A stretch of 33,292 nucleotides of DNA, from positions 18,946-52,237 of the forward strand of contig DHGL01000040.1 of NCBI GenBank assembly GCA_002402725.1, given 5' to 3'. Source of the DNA: Anaerolineaceae bacterium UBA4799 (GTDB lineage Bacteria; Chloroflexota; Anaerolineae; Anaerolineales; Anaerolineaceae). The notes beneath the pieces are model-generated. The model worked only from the letters and a program-made list of their open reading frames with translations. It searched no databases and was not told the origin of the DNA. Positions 1-8,019 of the stretch are shown piece after piece; position 1 is the stretch's first letter; every line of letters starts with the position of its first letter. Both the position numbers and the translations under genes were made by a program.

Positions 1-325
1 CCGCCGCACAAATGGCACGGATTCAGGATTTTGCCTTATACCGCACTGAATGTGGTACGGCGTAACCCGGAGGTCACAAAGTGCCCGCAAGGGTAGTGGT
101 CCTCCTACGGGGGATTTCATTCGAATACCCTAACGGGTGCATGTCAACGCCCCGTTACTAAAGTGATTTGAATCCCATTGGCAACTTCCCATTACTCAGG
201 GGACGTTTACGAAGTGATGAAATCGAAAATCCCTTCGGGATATATGTCCATCCCTCGCTGCCCGAACAGCGGCACCCGAAAGACCATAAATAAACCTAAA
301 CGAGTTTTGATTCTTTAATCGCGAT

Positions 326-342
326 TGGAATTCTAAATTCCA
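326..342. promoter_or_regulatory. Perfect inverted repeat, possible operator
   Basis: TGGAATT and AATTCCA form a perfect 7+7 bp inverted repeat around a 3-bp centre, about 90 bp upstream of the first gene of the heme-copper operon. The symmetry suggests a dimeric regulator site. It does not match the FNR/DNR-type consensus (TTGAT-N4-ATCAA), so the regulator is unknown. Confidence 0.35.
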
Positions 343-385
343 GCGTCAGGTGTGTTTTCGCATATCTTTTTCATTTCATTTTTGC

Positions 386-427
386 TATAGTATTTACACA
401 AATATTCCCATTATTTTAGTAAGGAGG
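386..427 (+). promoter_or_regulatory. Weak -10 candidate and strong ribosome binding site
   Basis: TATAGT at 386-391 is a plausible -10 element without a convincing -35. AAGGAGG at 421-427 lies 5 nt before the ATG at 433. This near-perfect Shine-Dalgarno is the main reason to accept the very short gene that follows. Confidence 0.4.
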
Positions 428-432
428 ACTCG

Positions 433-537
433 ATGCATCTTTCTCAAGTGGTGTGGTGGATCTACACAGCGCTGATTGCGCTGGCCGCTGTATTTTTCCT
501 CATCTTCGCGTACCTGGTGAAGGAGAAGGAGAAATAA
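433..537 (+). CDS. 34-residue single-helix membrane peptide, subunit IIa-like
   Basis: This tiny gene encodes 34 residues. A short polar N-terminus is followed by one hydrophobic helix (about residues 6-28) and a charged KEKEK tail. It has a near-consensus AAGGAGG ribosome binding site 5 nt upstream, and its stop is 1 nt before the start of the subunit II gene. In Thermus-type ba3 oxidases a similar single-helix peptide (subunit IIa) is encoded directly before subunits II and I. By position, size and topology this is the equivalent accessory subunit, probably packing against the large subunit in the membrane. The function is inferred from context; the sequence is too short to assign on its own. 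Confidence 0.7.
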   Translation: MHLSQVVWWIYTALIALAAVFFLIFAYLVKEKEK

Positions 538-538
538 T

Positions 539-955
539 ATGGAAAAGGCAGAAAAAAGATGGTTGTACGTTTTGATCGTCGTTTTTGTCATCGTTAATGT
601 CGTCACCCTTTCCTCCCTCATCCCGTGGCAATCCTGGCAGATCTGGCAGGACCCTGAACCCGCGCAGGTAGTAAATGTTGCGTATGAGAACTATGTCATT
701 ACCATGGATACGCCGGTGCAGATCAAAGCCGGTGAGTTCGTGCAGTTTTCGGCGACTTCAGCGGATGTGACCTACGGTTTTGGCGTGTTCCGCGAGGATA
801 ACAGCATGGTCTTCCAGATGCAGGTGCTGCCAGGCAGGGAGAACCATATCACCTGGAAGTTCGATGAAACCGGTACCTTCGATGTCCGTTCCACCGAATA
901 TTCCGGCCCAAAACATTCCGACATGGTCGTGCGCGACGCCATCGTGGTGAAATAA
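539..955 (+). CDS. Heme-copper oxidase subunit II-like cupredoxin lacking CuA ligands
   Basis: 138 residues: one N-terminal membrane anchor (about 8-30), then a periplasmic cupredoxin fold of the B-family (ba3) subunit II type. In ba3 enzymes the binuclear CuA centre uses two His, two Cys, a Met and a backbone carbonyl. Against the familiar VIHGFHV ... CNQYCGLGHQNM pattern, this protein reads VTYGFGV ... STEYSGPKHSDM. The first His is Tyr79 and both Cys are Ser118 and Ser122; only His126 and Met129 remain. A CuA centre therefore cannot form, and the subunit cannot take electrons from cytochrome c by the usual route. It probably acts structurally or helps another donor dock. An AAGGAG site overlaps the end of the preceding peptide gene, so the two are translationally coupled. 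Confidence 0.85.
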   Translation: MEKAEKRWLYVLIVVFVIVNVVTLSSLIPWQSWQIWQDPEPAQVVNVAYENYVITMDTPVQIKAGEFVQFSATSADVTYGFGVFREDNSMVFQMQVLPGRENHITWKFDETGTFDVRSTEYSGPKHSDMVVRDAIVVK

Positions 956-967
956 AGAGGAGACACA

Positions 968-2611
968 ATGACCACTCTAGGAAACACAGAAAAATGGACA
1001 CTGCGTTTTGCCGTGGTTGCCCTCCTCTTCCTGGCGCTTTCAGGGTTCGAGGGTATGCTGATGCGCTCGCAGCAATACAACATTGATTCACTGCACGGCA
1101 TGGAAGCGTTGCTCAACCAGATCAGACCAGGGAATGCAGAACCCTCAACAACCGAGCTGTATTACGCCATGCTCACCGCTCACCCCATCGTGGGCATCTA
1201 CGGGTTCGTGTACATGGCGGTTTTTGGGGCATTTTACTTCCTCGTGCCGTACCTCATTAATAAACCGGTCAAGCACCCCAAACTGGTGGTAGTCAACTTC
1301 TGGCTGCAGATCATCGGTGTGATGACCTGCTGGGCGGCGGGTTTCTTTGGCCTGTTCAATGCCATGTACACACTTTACTGGCCGCTGCCGGTGGCGTTTG
1401 ATCGGGTACCGGTCATCGGCAGCATCTTCTTCATGCTCGGGGCAGCCGCCATCATGGTGAACATCCTGCTCTTCTCGTACAACATCTTCAAGACCGTGCT
1501 GAGCAAGAACGGAGAAGGCTCCTACACCATGGGGCAATTCCTGCGCGCTGCTTTCGGCATCCCCCGCCTGATGAAGTTATTCGGCAAGGAGGACAAGACC
1601 GCGGTCAACCTGGATTACAACGGTCTTCCTCCCTTCATTGTCGCGGTGGCACGCGGGTCCATTGATACCGTGATCAACGCCATTGTGCTGCTCACCGCCG
1701 GGGTGCTCATCCTGGTGTACGGTCTGTTCGCCCTCTTCGGCAATCCCCTCAACCCACTAGCGATAGATGCGCTTATCTACAAAAACATCTACTGGTGGGG
1801 GTTGGATATGGTCGCTGATGGCAACGCGCTCATCTATACCGCCGGGGTGTGGTACCTGCTGGTGCCGCTGCTCACCGGCCGCAAGCTCTTCGGCGCGAAC
1901 GTCGTCAAGACGGTCATCATGGTGGACCTGCTCGTCTCAATGGGCGTGTGGAGTCACCACCTGCTTGGAGACACCTCACAGCCGATGTGGATGAAGATCC
2001 TCTCCGGTCAGCTTATCACCTGGGGCGAGTATTTCACCATGGGTTTGACCATCTTCGTGTCGCTCATGACCATCTGGAAGGCGCGCCCGGTGAAGATGAG
2101 CCCACCGCTGAAATTTGTACTGGGGTCCATGTTCGGTTTCGTGATGGGGGGCATCGCCGGGTTGATACAGGCGAACGTCGGCTTGAACATGATCTTTCAC
2201 AACACGCAGTGGGTGGTGGCGCTACACGCGCACACCTTCCTGCTAACCGGTGTGGGAACGATGCTCTTCTCGGTGATCTACACGCTGGTGCCTCTGCTCA
2301 CCGGGCAGGAATTCAAACACCAAAAGTTGGTGAACTGGCACCTGTGGTTATGGCTTATCGGTACTGTTTCAATGGCTTACGCCATGGGCATGGCAGGATC
2401 AAATGGCATGGTACGGCGCACCCTTTATAGCGGCGGTGAATTCAGCGCCAACACGCTGGCGGCGTTCGTTGGCGGTACGATCGCCAGCATTGGGTTCGTG
2501 CTTTTCCTGGTGAACCTGGTGAGCACCATCGGGATAAAGAACGTGCTATCCCTGGTCGTTCCAGACGGCAAAGGGAGGAAAGTTGAATTACAGAATGAAG
2601 CGGTTCAATAA
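968..2611 (+). CDS. Heme-copper superfamily catalytic subunit I, putative unconventional NO reductase
   Basis: 547 residues with about 13-14 membrane helices. The low-spin heme ligands are His72 (TAHP) and His422, and the high-spin heme ligand is His420 (LHAH), after a B-family-like HNTxW (411-415). His330-His331 supply two ligands of the second active-site metal. The third, normally His in WWxGHPxVY, is replaced: the segment YWWGLDMVADG (275-285) has Asp280 at the His position and Asp284 at the position of the cross-linked Tyr. NorB has HLWVEG here, so Asp284-Gly285 matches its active-site Glu-Gly. Glu354 is near the second NorB glutamate. Loss of the Tyr argues against O2 reduction and for NO reduction in the membrane. 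Ribosome site AGAGGAGA precedes the ATG. NO reductase activity is inferred. Confidence 0.82.
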   Translation: MTTLGNTEKWTLRFAVVALLFLALSGFEGMLMRSQQYNIDSLHGMEALLNQIRPGNAEPSTTELYYAMLTAHPIVGIYGFVYMAVFGAFYFLVPYLINKPVKHPKLVVVNFWLQIIGVMTCWAAGFFGLFNAMYTLYWPLPVAFDRVPVIGSIFFMLGAAAIMVNILLFSYNIFKTVLSKNGEGSYTMGQFLRAAFGIPRLMKLFGKEDKTAVNLDYNGLPPFIVAVARGSIDTVINAIVLLTAGVLILVYGLFALFGNPLNPLAIDALIYKNIYWWGLDMVADGNALIYTAGVWYLLVPLLTGRKLFGANVVKTVIMVDLLVSMGVWSHHLLGDTSQPMWMKILSGQLITWGEYFTMGLTIFVSLMTIWKARPVKMSPPLKFVLGSMFGFVMGGIAGLIQANVGLNMIFHNTQWVVALHAHTFLLTGVGTMLFSVIYTLVPLLTGQEFKHQKLVNWHLWLWLIGTVSMAYAMGMAGSNGMVRRTLYSGGEFSANTLAAFVGGTIASIGFVLFLVNLVSTIGIKNVLSLVVPDGKGRKVELQNEAVQ

Positions 2612-2638
2612 TTAAAGCCCGGTAGATATAACTTCTCC

Positions 2639-2664
2639 GACCGCCGATCACTCACCCGGCGGTC
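2639..2664 (+). terminator. Hairpin after the heme-copper operon
   Basis: GACCGCC and GGCGGTC form a perfect 7-bp stem with a 12-nt loop, 27 bp after the subunit I stop. No clear U-tract follows, so it may be an imperfect intrinsic terminator or a 3'-end stabilising stem. Confidence 0.45.
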
Positions 2665-2761
2665 TGTTAACATCATAATTAATCTAAACGACGCTTACCC
2701 AGCAGGATGATGCGTGCACTATAAATATTTGCTTACGGTCCCTTTTTAGGATCGGAAAAGG

Positions 2762-2781
2762 ATCAGGAATCCTGATATAAT
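2762..2781 (+). promoter_or_regulatory. arsR promoter with overlapping palindromic operator
   Basis: ATCAGGA-A-TCCTGAT (2762-2776) is a perfect 15-bp palindrome whose last base is the first base of a consensus -10 TATAAT (2776-2781). A repressor here would occlude RNA polymerase, as expected for autoregulation by ArsR. The ATG lies only 12 nt after the -10 and has no Shine-Dalgarno, so the arsR message is probably leaderless or nearly so. Confidence 0.6.
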
Positions 2782-2793
2782 ACATTCAATAAA

Positions 2794-3174
2794 ATGAATA
2801 TTTCACTCTACCCCGAAGCGCGATTGTCTCATCTGCTTTCACAGATTCGCCAGCCGGCGCGCATCCAGATCGTGCTCATCTGCGGCACTACTGAGACCTG
2901 CGTTTGCCACATCAAAGCCATCCTCAACCTGCGCCAGGCTGCCATCTCTCAGCACCTGATGGCGCTGCGCAAAGCTGGTCTACTCGCCACCCGGCGCGAC
3001 GGCAGGCATATCTACTACCGCCTGGCAAATCCAGAAGTGCTCGACCTGCTGCATCACACAGCCGCGCTGGTGGGTATACCTTCTGAAACGCTCGACCGTT
3101 ATTCCTTGCGCCCCTACCCCGGCTGCGCCTGTCCGCAGTGCAATGCTGAACCCGAAACAAAACCGCGATGTTGA
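2794..3174 (+). CDS. arsR: ArsR-family metalloid-responsive repressor
   Basis: 126 residues with a winged helix-turn-helix of the ArsR/SmtB family. The recognition region is [18 protein letters not shown] (47-64) and the wing is [12 protein letters not shown] (66-77). The ETCVCHI motif (Cys36, Cys38) matches the ELCVCDL metalloid-binding site of classical ArsR proteins. Extra cysteines at 30, 111, 113, 116 and 126 give a Cys-rich tail that could supply further As(III)/Sb(III) ligands. As(III) binding is expected to release the protein from the palindrome overlapping its own -10. It is the first gene of the arsenic cluster, 31 nt before acr3. Confidence 0.85.
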   Translation: MNISLYPEARLSHLLSQIRQPARIQIVLICGTTETCVCHIKAILNLRQAAISQHLMALRKAGLLATRRDGRHIYYRLANPEVLDLLHHTAALVGIPSETLDRYSLRPYPGCACPQCNAEPETKPRC

Positions 3175-3205
3175 TTTCTATTCGCTCACCAAGGAGATGA
3201 AGGAC

Positions 3206-4294
<1,089 letters not shown>

Positions 4295-4384
4295 CCATTC
4301 AAATGGAAAATCGTTGGTAGGTGCTTAAAGAGCCCTGTCAGCACCAACTAATGAAGTTAAATTTTAAGAGATTGGGAAAAGATT

Positions 4385-4624
4385 ATGCTGAACATCAAAA
4401 TTCTGGGGTCGGGTTGCGCCAACTGCAAGCGGCTTGAACAAATGGCGCGAAAAGCGGTTGAAAACCTTGGTCTTGAAGCGGAATTCGAGAAGGTCACCGA
4501 TTTCGATGAGATCATGAAATGGCCGATCATTTCCACCCCGGGGCTTGTCATCAATAACAGGGTTGTTTCATCCGGGCGCATCCCCAGCGAAGCCGAGGTC
4601 ATTGACTGGCTCAAGCTGGCTTAG
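4385..4624 (+). CDS. Small CxxC thioredoxin-fold protein
   Basis: 79 residues with a mini-thioredoxin fold of the 'redox-active disulfide protein 2' type (TM0996/MTH895-like). The N-terminal beta strand leads into GSGCANCKR with Cys11 and Cys14, and the cis-Pro loop STPGLVIN is present. Such proteins often sit beside arsenic permeases or COG0701 permeases and are thought to deliver electrons or bind metal(loid). Here it lies between acr3 and the permease, with a GGGAAAAG ribosome site. Its exact partner is unknown. Confidence 0.8.
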   Translation: MLNIKILGSGCANCKRLEQMARKAVENLGLEAEFEKVTDFDEIMKWPIISTPGLVINNRVVSSGRIPSEAEVIDWLKLA

Positions 4625-4711
4625 TACCACCTGGTGGCAATTGGCTACTTTCGAAATGTACGCCCGGTTCTGTATCGACCCAGAGCCTGCAGCGGAGGTA
4701 TAACGCAGTAA

Positions 4712-6043
4712 ATGGAATCCATCCTTGTTTACATCGGCACGCTGCTCTGGTCAGGCTGGACGGGGCTGCTGGATTACCTGGCAGCCCATGTGCTGCTGTG
4801 CCTGGTGCCGGCTTTCATCATCGCCGGCTTCATGAGCTCCATGATCCCCAAGGAAGCCATTACCCGTTACCTGGGTCCAAAAGCGTCAAGATGGATTAGT
4901 TACCCGGCGGCGGCATTGGGCGGTTTCATCCTGGCAGTGTGCTCTTGTACCATATTGCCGCTGTTCGCCGGCATCTGGAAGCGCGGCGCGGGATTGGGAC
5001 CAGCCATTACCTTCCTTTTTGTCGGTCCGGCCATCAATATCCTGGCCATCACCTACACCGGCGCGGCGATAGGCTTCGAAATCGCGCTGGCGCGGCTGGT
5101 TCTATCCATCGCCTTCGGCATCATCATCGGCTTGCTCATTGCCTGGTTCTTCCGTAAAGAGGAAAAATCGCGTGCAGCAGAAATGGAAGCAAACGGAGCG
5201 TTTTACCAGTCAGTTCGTGTGAAACCGGCAGTGTGGGTGCTCTTCCTCCTGCTCATCGCTGTACTGATCGTGGGCACGCTTCAAGTCGACCTGCTGACAG
5301 GGGTATACGCATCGGTCGATCTGCCAATAAGCGCTGATGGAGGGTTGGGGCAGTTCCTGGCGTCCCTCAACCTCACGCTCCAGGGCGCGCTGCTCATCGT
5401 GATGCTGGTGGTCATCGGTATCGCCGCCTGGAAAGGTTTCGACAAAATCCTTGATGGTTTCTCCAAATGGACTTACGCGGCTTTTACCTTCATCGCCCTT
5501 ACCATTCTCATTGCCGCGCCGAAAGAAGAAGCTGGCTCGATGGTGATCGGCTTCAACGGACGTTTCATCGGCGAGATCATCCTGCTCCTCACCATAGTGT
5601 TGGTCGCAAGGTGTTCATTCACCAGAGATGAGATTAGCGGCTGGGTGTGGGAAACCTGGAAGTTCGTGAAACAAATCTTCCCGCTGCTCATTCTCGGCGT
5701 TTTCGCTGCTGGTGTGATCAAAGTCATCATCCCTGAATCCTGGGTGCGCACTATCGCCGGTCAGAATACCATCTGGGCTAACGCAGTGGGAGTATTATTC
5801 GGCGTGTTCATGTACTTCCCCACCCTGGTGGAAGTACCCGTCGCTAAAATGTTCCTTGACCTGGGCATGGCGCGTGGACCGCTGCTGGCTTACCTGCTCT
5901 CAGACCCCGAATTATCGCTGCAATCCATGCTGGTGTTGAACAAGGTCATGGGTAAGAAGAAAACAACGATCTATGTCGCACTGGTGACAGTAATGAGCAC
6001 GCTCGCCGGCTACATTTTCGGGTTGGTCATCGCCGGAGCTTAA
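4712..6043 (+). CDS. COG0701/DUF318-family permease, arsenic-cluster type
   Basis: 443 residues with two clusters of hydrophobic helices separated by a charged cytoplasmic loop (about 147-175). The hallmark CSCTILPLFAGIW (Cys77, Cys79) and the GPAINILAITY segment identify the predicted permease family that includes ArsP organoarsenical exporters. The second half carries the related ARCSFTRDEISGW and FPTLVEVPVAKMF segments. It sits among arsenic genes directly after the CxxC mini-thioredoxin, so efflux of a metal(loid) or methylated arsenical is the best guess. The family is diverse and the substrate cannot be assigned. A GGAGGT site lies 12 nt before the ATG, longer than usual. Confidence 0.8.
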   Translation: MESILVYIGTLLWSGWTGLLDYLAAHVLLCLVPAFIIAGFMSSMIPKEAITRYLGPKASRWISYPAAALGGFILAVCSCTILPLFAGIWKRGAGLGPAITFLFVGPAINILAITYTGAAIGFEIALARLVLSIAFGIIIGLLIAWFFRKEEKSRAAEMEANGAFYQSVRVKPAVWVLFLLLIAVLIVGTLQVDLLTGVYASVDLPISADGGLGQFLASLNLTLQGALLIVMLVVIGIAAWKGFDKILDGFSKWTYAAFTFIALTILIAAPKEEAGSMVIGFNGRFIGEIILLLTIVLVARCSFTRDEISGWVWETWKFVKQIFPLLILGVFAAGVIKVIIPESWVRTIAGQNTIWANAVGVLFGVFMYFPTLVEVPVAKMFLDLGMARGPLLAYLLSDPELSLQSMLVLNKVMGKKKTTIYVALVTVMSTLAGYIFGLVIAGA

Positions 6044-6099
6044 AATCCGAATCGCATAAACAGTAAATTGATGTCACTTTTTCGAACCACGCGCATCTG

Positions 6100-6105
6100 T
6101 ATAAT
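6100..6105 (+). promoter_or_regulatory. -10 element before the thioredoxin reductase gene
   Basis: A consensus TATAAT with no good -35. If used, transcription begins near 6112. That excludes a possible TTG start at 6108 and supports a start at the ATGs of 6129 or 6141. It suggests that trxB-trxA can be transcribed separately from the upstream arsenic genes. Confidence 0.4.
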
Positions 6106-6140
6106 GATTGCAAACAACATCTTTACTTATGGAAAAGCAC

Positions 6141-7097
6141 ATGGCAGATGAAGAATTTAATTACGAGGTTTTGATCATCGGCGGCGGACCCGCGGGAGCG
6201 ACCGCTGCCATCTATACCGCCCGCGCCGGCCTGAAGACTCTGGTCATCGATAAAGGATTGACTGCCGGCGCACTGGGCATCACCGGTAAGATCGCCAATT
6301 ACCCGGGTCTGAACACCGAAGTGAGTGGCGCGCAGCTTCTCGAGAACATGCGCGATCAGGCGCGTTCATTCGGCGCCGAATTCATCACCGACAAGGTCAT
6401 CGGAGTGAACCTGCTCGCAGAGCAGAAAAGCGTTTATGGCAACATTGGCACCTACACAGGTAAGGCGGTGATCATCGCCACCGGCTCCATGGGGCGCGGT
6501 ACGCGCGTGAAAGGCGAGGATGAACTGCTCGGACGCGGTGTTTCTTACTGCGCCACCTGTGACGCGGCTTTCTTCCGCGGTCAGGACGTGGTGGTGGCAG
6601 GCAACAGCGACGAAGCCATCGAAGAGGGGCTTTTCCTCACCCGTTTCGTCAACACGGTGTACTTTTTAAGCCCCACGACTGAACTCAAAGCGCCGCAGCA
6701 GCTGATTGATGAAATCACCGCGAGCCCGAAGGTCAAGCTTTACAAAGGCGCGAGCCTTAAAGAAGTCATCGGGGAGGGTAAAGTGCAAGCCGTGAGATTC
6801 GCTGAGAGAGGACTTCCTGAGCAAGAGCTCACTGTAAGCGGTGCCTTCATCTACTTACAAGGCGGTAAGCCGATCACGGATTTCCTGGTTGGACAGTTGG
6901 AACTCAGTGACAGCGGCTGCCTGCGGGTGAACGAGGAATATCAAACCAGTATTCCCGGCGTGTTCGCCGTCGGTGATATCCTGTGCAATCATATCAAGCA
7001 GGCCGTGGTGGCCGCGGCTGATGGCGCGATCGCCGGCATGGCAGTTGAAAAAACCTTGCGCGGTCGCAAACAAATTTCTGTTGATTGGTCAAAATAG
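6141..7097 (+). CDS. trxB: Thioredoxin reductase-like flavoprotein without canonical NADPH motifs
   Basis: 318 residues, the usual TrxB length. FAD binding is shown by GGGPAGATAA (14-23) and FAVGDILCN (275-283). The redox disulfide is CATC (137-140) in the normal context GRGVSYCATCD. The NADPH domain is atypical. Where E. coli-type enzymes have GGGxTAVEEA followed by HRRDxxRA, this protein has AGNSDEAIEEG (153-163) and LSPTTELKA (176-184), so the phosphate-binding arginines are gone. Ferredoxin-dependent or other non-NADPH thioredoxin reductases show such losses. The donor here could be ferredoxin; this is an inference. The start at 6141 gives MADEEFNYEV; 6129 is also possible. It precedes trxA by 30 nt. 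Confidence 0.85.
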   Translation: MADEEFNYEVLIIGGGPAGATAAIYTARAGLKTLVIDKGLTAGALGITGKIANYPGLNTEVSGAQLLENMRDQARSFGAEFITDKVIGVNLLAEQKSVYGNIGTYTGKAVIIATGSMGRGTRVKGEDELLGRGVSYCATCDAAFFRGQDVVVAGNSDEAIEEGLFLTRFVNTVYFLSPTTELKAPQQLIDEITASPKVKLYKGASLKEVIGEGKVQAVRFAERGLPEQELTVSGAFIYLQGGKPITDFLVGQLELSDSGCLRVNEEYQTSIPGVFAVGDILCNHIKQAVVAAADGAIAGMAVEKTLRGRKQISVDWSK

Positions 7098-7127
7098 CAA
7101 ATAAATAATCCTTAAGGAGAAAAGAAA

Positions 7128-7481
7128 ATGAACGAACCCGTACATGTAACTGATACTGCATTTGAGAAGACCGTTTTACAGTCCACCCTGCCGGTCATTG
7201 TGGATTTTTGGGCGCCCTGGTGCGGTCCCTGCCGCATGGTCGCCCCCATCCTGGATAAGATCGCCAGGGAATATGAAGGCAAAGTGGTTGTCGCCAAAGT
7301 CAACACGGATGAGAATAACCAGTGGGCGATGCAATACGGCGTACAGGGTATTCCGACCATGCTCTTCGTCGCCCACGGCAAAGTGGTGCACCAGCAGGTA
7401 GGCGCGCTGCCCGAACAAATGCTGCGAAACGTGCTGGATCAGTTCCTCGAAATTGTGGCTGAAACGGAAAAAGCTGGATAA
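7128..7481 (+). CDS. trxA: Thioredoxin
   Basis: 117 residues with the classical active site WAPWCGPCRM (WCGPC at 31-35) and cis-Pro loop GIPTMLF. It is a cytosolic disulfide reductant and is presumably reduced by the flavoprotein encoded 30 nt upstream. Its place at the end of the arsenic cluster suggests that it supplies electrons for arsenate reduction or repairs As(III)-stressed thiols, although no arsenate reductase gene is in the window. The ribosome site AAGGAGA lies just before the ATG. It is followed by a strong intrinsic terminator. Confidence 0.95.
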   Translation: MNEPVHVTDTAFEKTVLQSTLPVIVDFWAPWCGPCRMVAPILDKIAREYEGKVVVAKVNTDENNQWAMQYGVQGIPTMLFVAHGKVVHQQVGALPEQMLRNVLDQFLEIVAETEKAG

Positions 7482-7520
7482 TCACCCATCAAAGCACCGG
7501 TTCATCCAAACCCAAAAAAG

Positions 7521-7542
7521 ACCACCTCACGGTGGTTTTTTT
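7521..7542 (+). terminator. Intrinsic terminator of the arsenic/thioredoxin cluster
   Basis: ACCACC-TCAC-GGTGGT followed by six T residues, with an A-run on the other side, so it could also stop transcription from the right. It lies 39 bp after the trxA stop. Confidence 0.85.
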
Positions 7543-7965
7543 ATACCCACAACAAACATCATAGAATACACCAGAAAGAGTATCTGCGTAGCGACAAGGC
7601 TTCCGACCGCGTTTTCAGCAATTACCTGATTGAACCTCGCTAAGTTGGCGCCGTGGACCACACCGGGGCTCTATGTGGTCAAGGCGTGGCCGGACAACCC
7701 AGGCCCCAATGGTAGCCTGCTTACCAATAAGTTCGTGAAAATAATTCGCAATGACGGTAGCACCATCAAGTGTCTGTAAGCCGCTGGGGATACTTCCGCC
7801 TCTCTCATGGGTCACATTGACCCGGCCGGGTTTCACCATCAGCCCGGCCATGGTATTCGGCATACCCGCCGGAAGGCACGCTGCGGCATTAGCGTAGTCT
7901 CTCATAGAGATATAAAACATGGTCACACACTGAAGTATGCACACGCCAACTCCAGTTTTGTATTC
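7543..7965. other. Gene-free stretch rich in perfect inverted repeats
   Basis: About 420 bp with no recognised gene. It contains four separate perfect stems: GACCACA/TGTGGTC (7656-7662 and 7674-7680), GGGTCA/TGACCC (7809-7823), GGCCGGG/CCCGGCC (7824-7830 and 7843-7849) and TCTCT/AGAGA (7898-7910). A minus-strand open frame of 109 codons (7615-7944) crosses these stems and resembles nothing I know. The density of stems suggests a structured RNA or the remains of a mobile element such as an intron. This is a visual judgement and no folding was done. Confidence 0.4.
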
Positions 7966-7993
7966 TTGACTTGACCGGATTACCCAATATAAT
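7966..7993 (+). promoter_or_regulatory. Sigma70-type promoter of metVF
   Basis: TTGACT (7966-7971), a 16-bp spacer and TATAAT (7988-7993). Transcription should begin near 8000, giving a leader of about 20 nt with an AAAGGAAA ribosome site before the ATG at 8020. Confidence 0.8.
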
Positions 7994-8019
7994 CAGGGGA
8001 ATAATAAAGGAAACCCATT

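Larger units (their letters stand above)
1..432. other. Gene-free left end with upstream region of the heme-copper operon
   Basis: No complete gene is visible here. Frame 1 is open from the first base to a stop at 94-96 and could be the last 31 codons of a gene starting outside the window, but another frame is also open there, so this is not called. Between about 150 and 245 there are imperfect repeated phrases: GTTACTAAAGTGAT and GTTTACGAAGTGAT, each followed by an AATCCC-type end. A small hairpin (ATCCC/GGGAT with a 3-nt loop) lies at 229-241. The stretch may be a decayed mobile element or structured leader, but I recognise no family. Confidence 0.4.

Noticed and set aside
311..325. FNR/DNR-like site (TTGAT...AATC) upstream of the heme-copper operon
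   Set aside because: Only the left half matches; spacing and right half-site do not fit TTGAT-N4-ATCAA.
1849..2430. Plus-strand open frame of 193 codons in another frame of subunit I
   Set aside because: It overlaps the conserved histidine helices of the heme-copper subunit and has His/Arg-rich random composition.
3143..3205. Upstream ATG for acr3, giving 21 extra residues
   Set aside because: It overlaps arsR and lacks a ribosome site, whereas AAGGAG is well placed for 3206.
6108..6140. TTG start for the thioredoxin reductase gene
   Set aside because: It lies only 2 nt after a consensus -10 element and would probably not be in the transcript; the extra residues are not typical of the family.
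7615..7944. Minus-strand open frame of 109 codons
   Set aside because: No ribosome site, no recognised family, and it crosses several perfect inverted repeats; described instead as a structured gene-free stretch.
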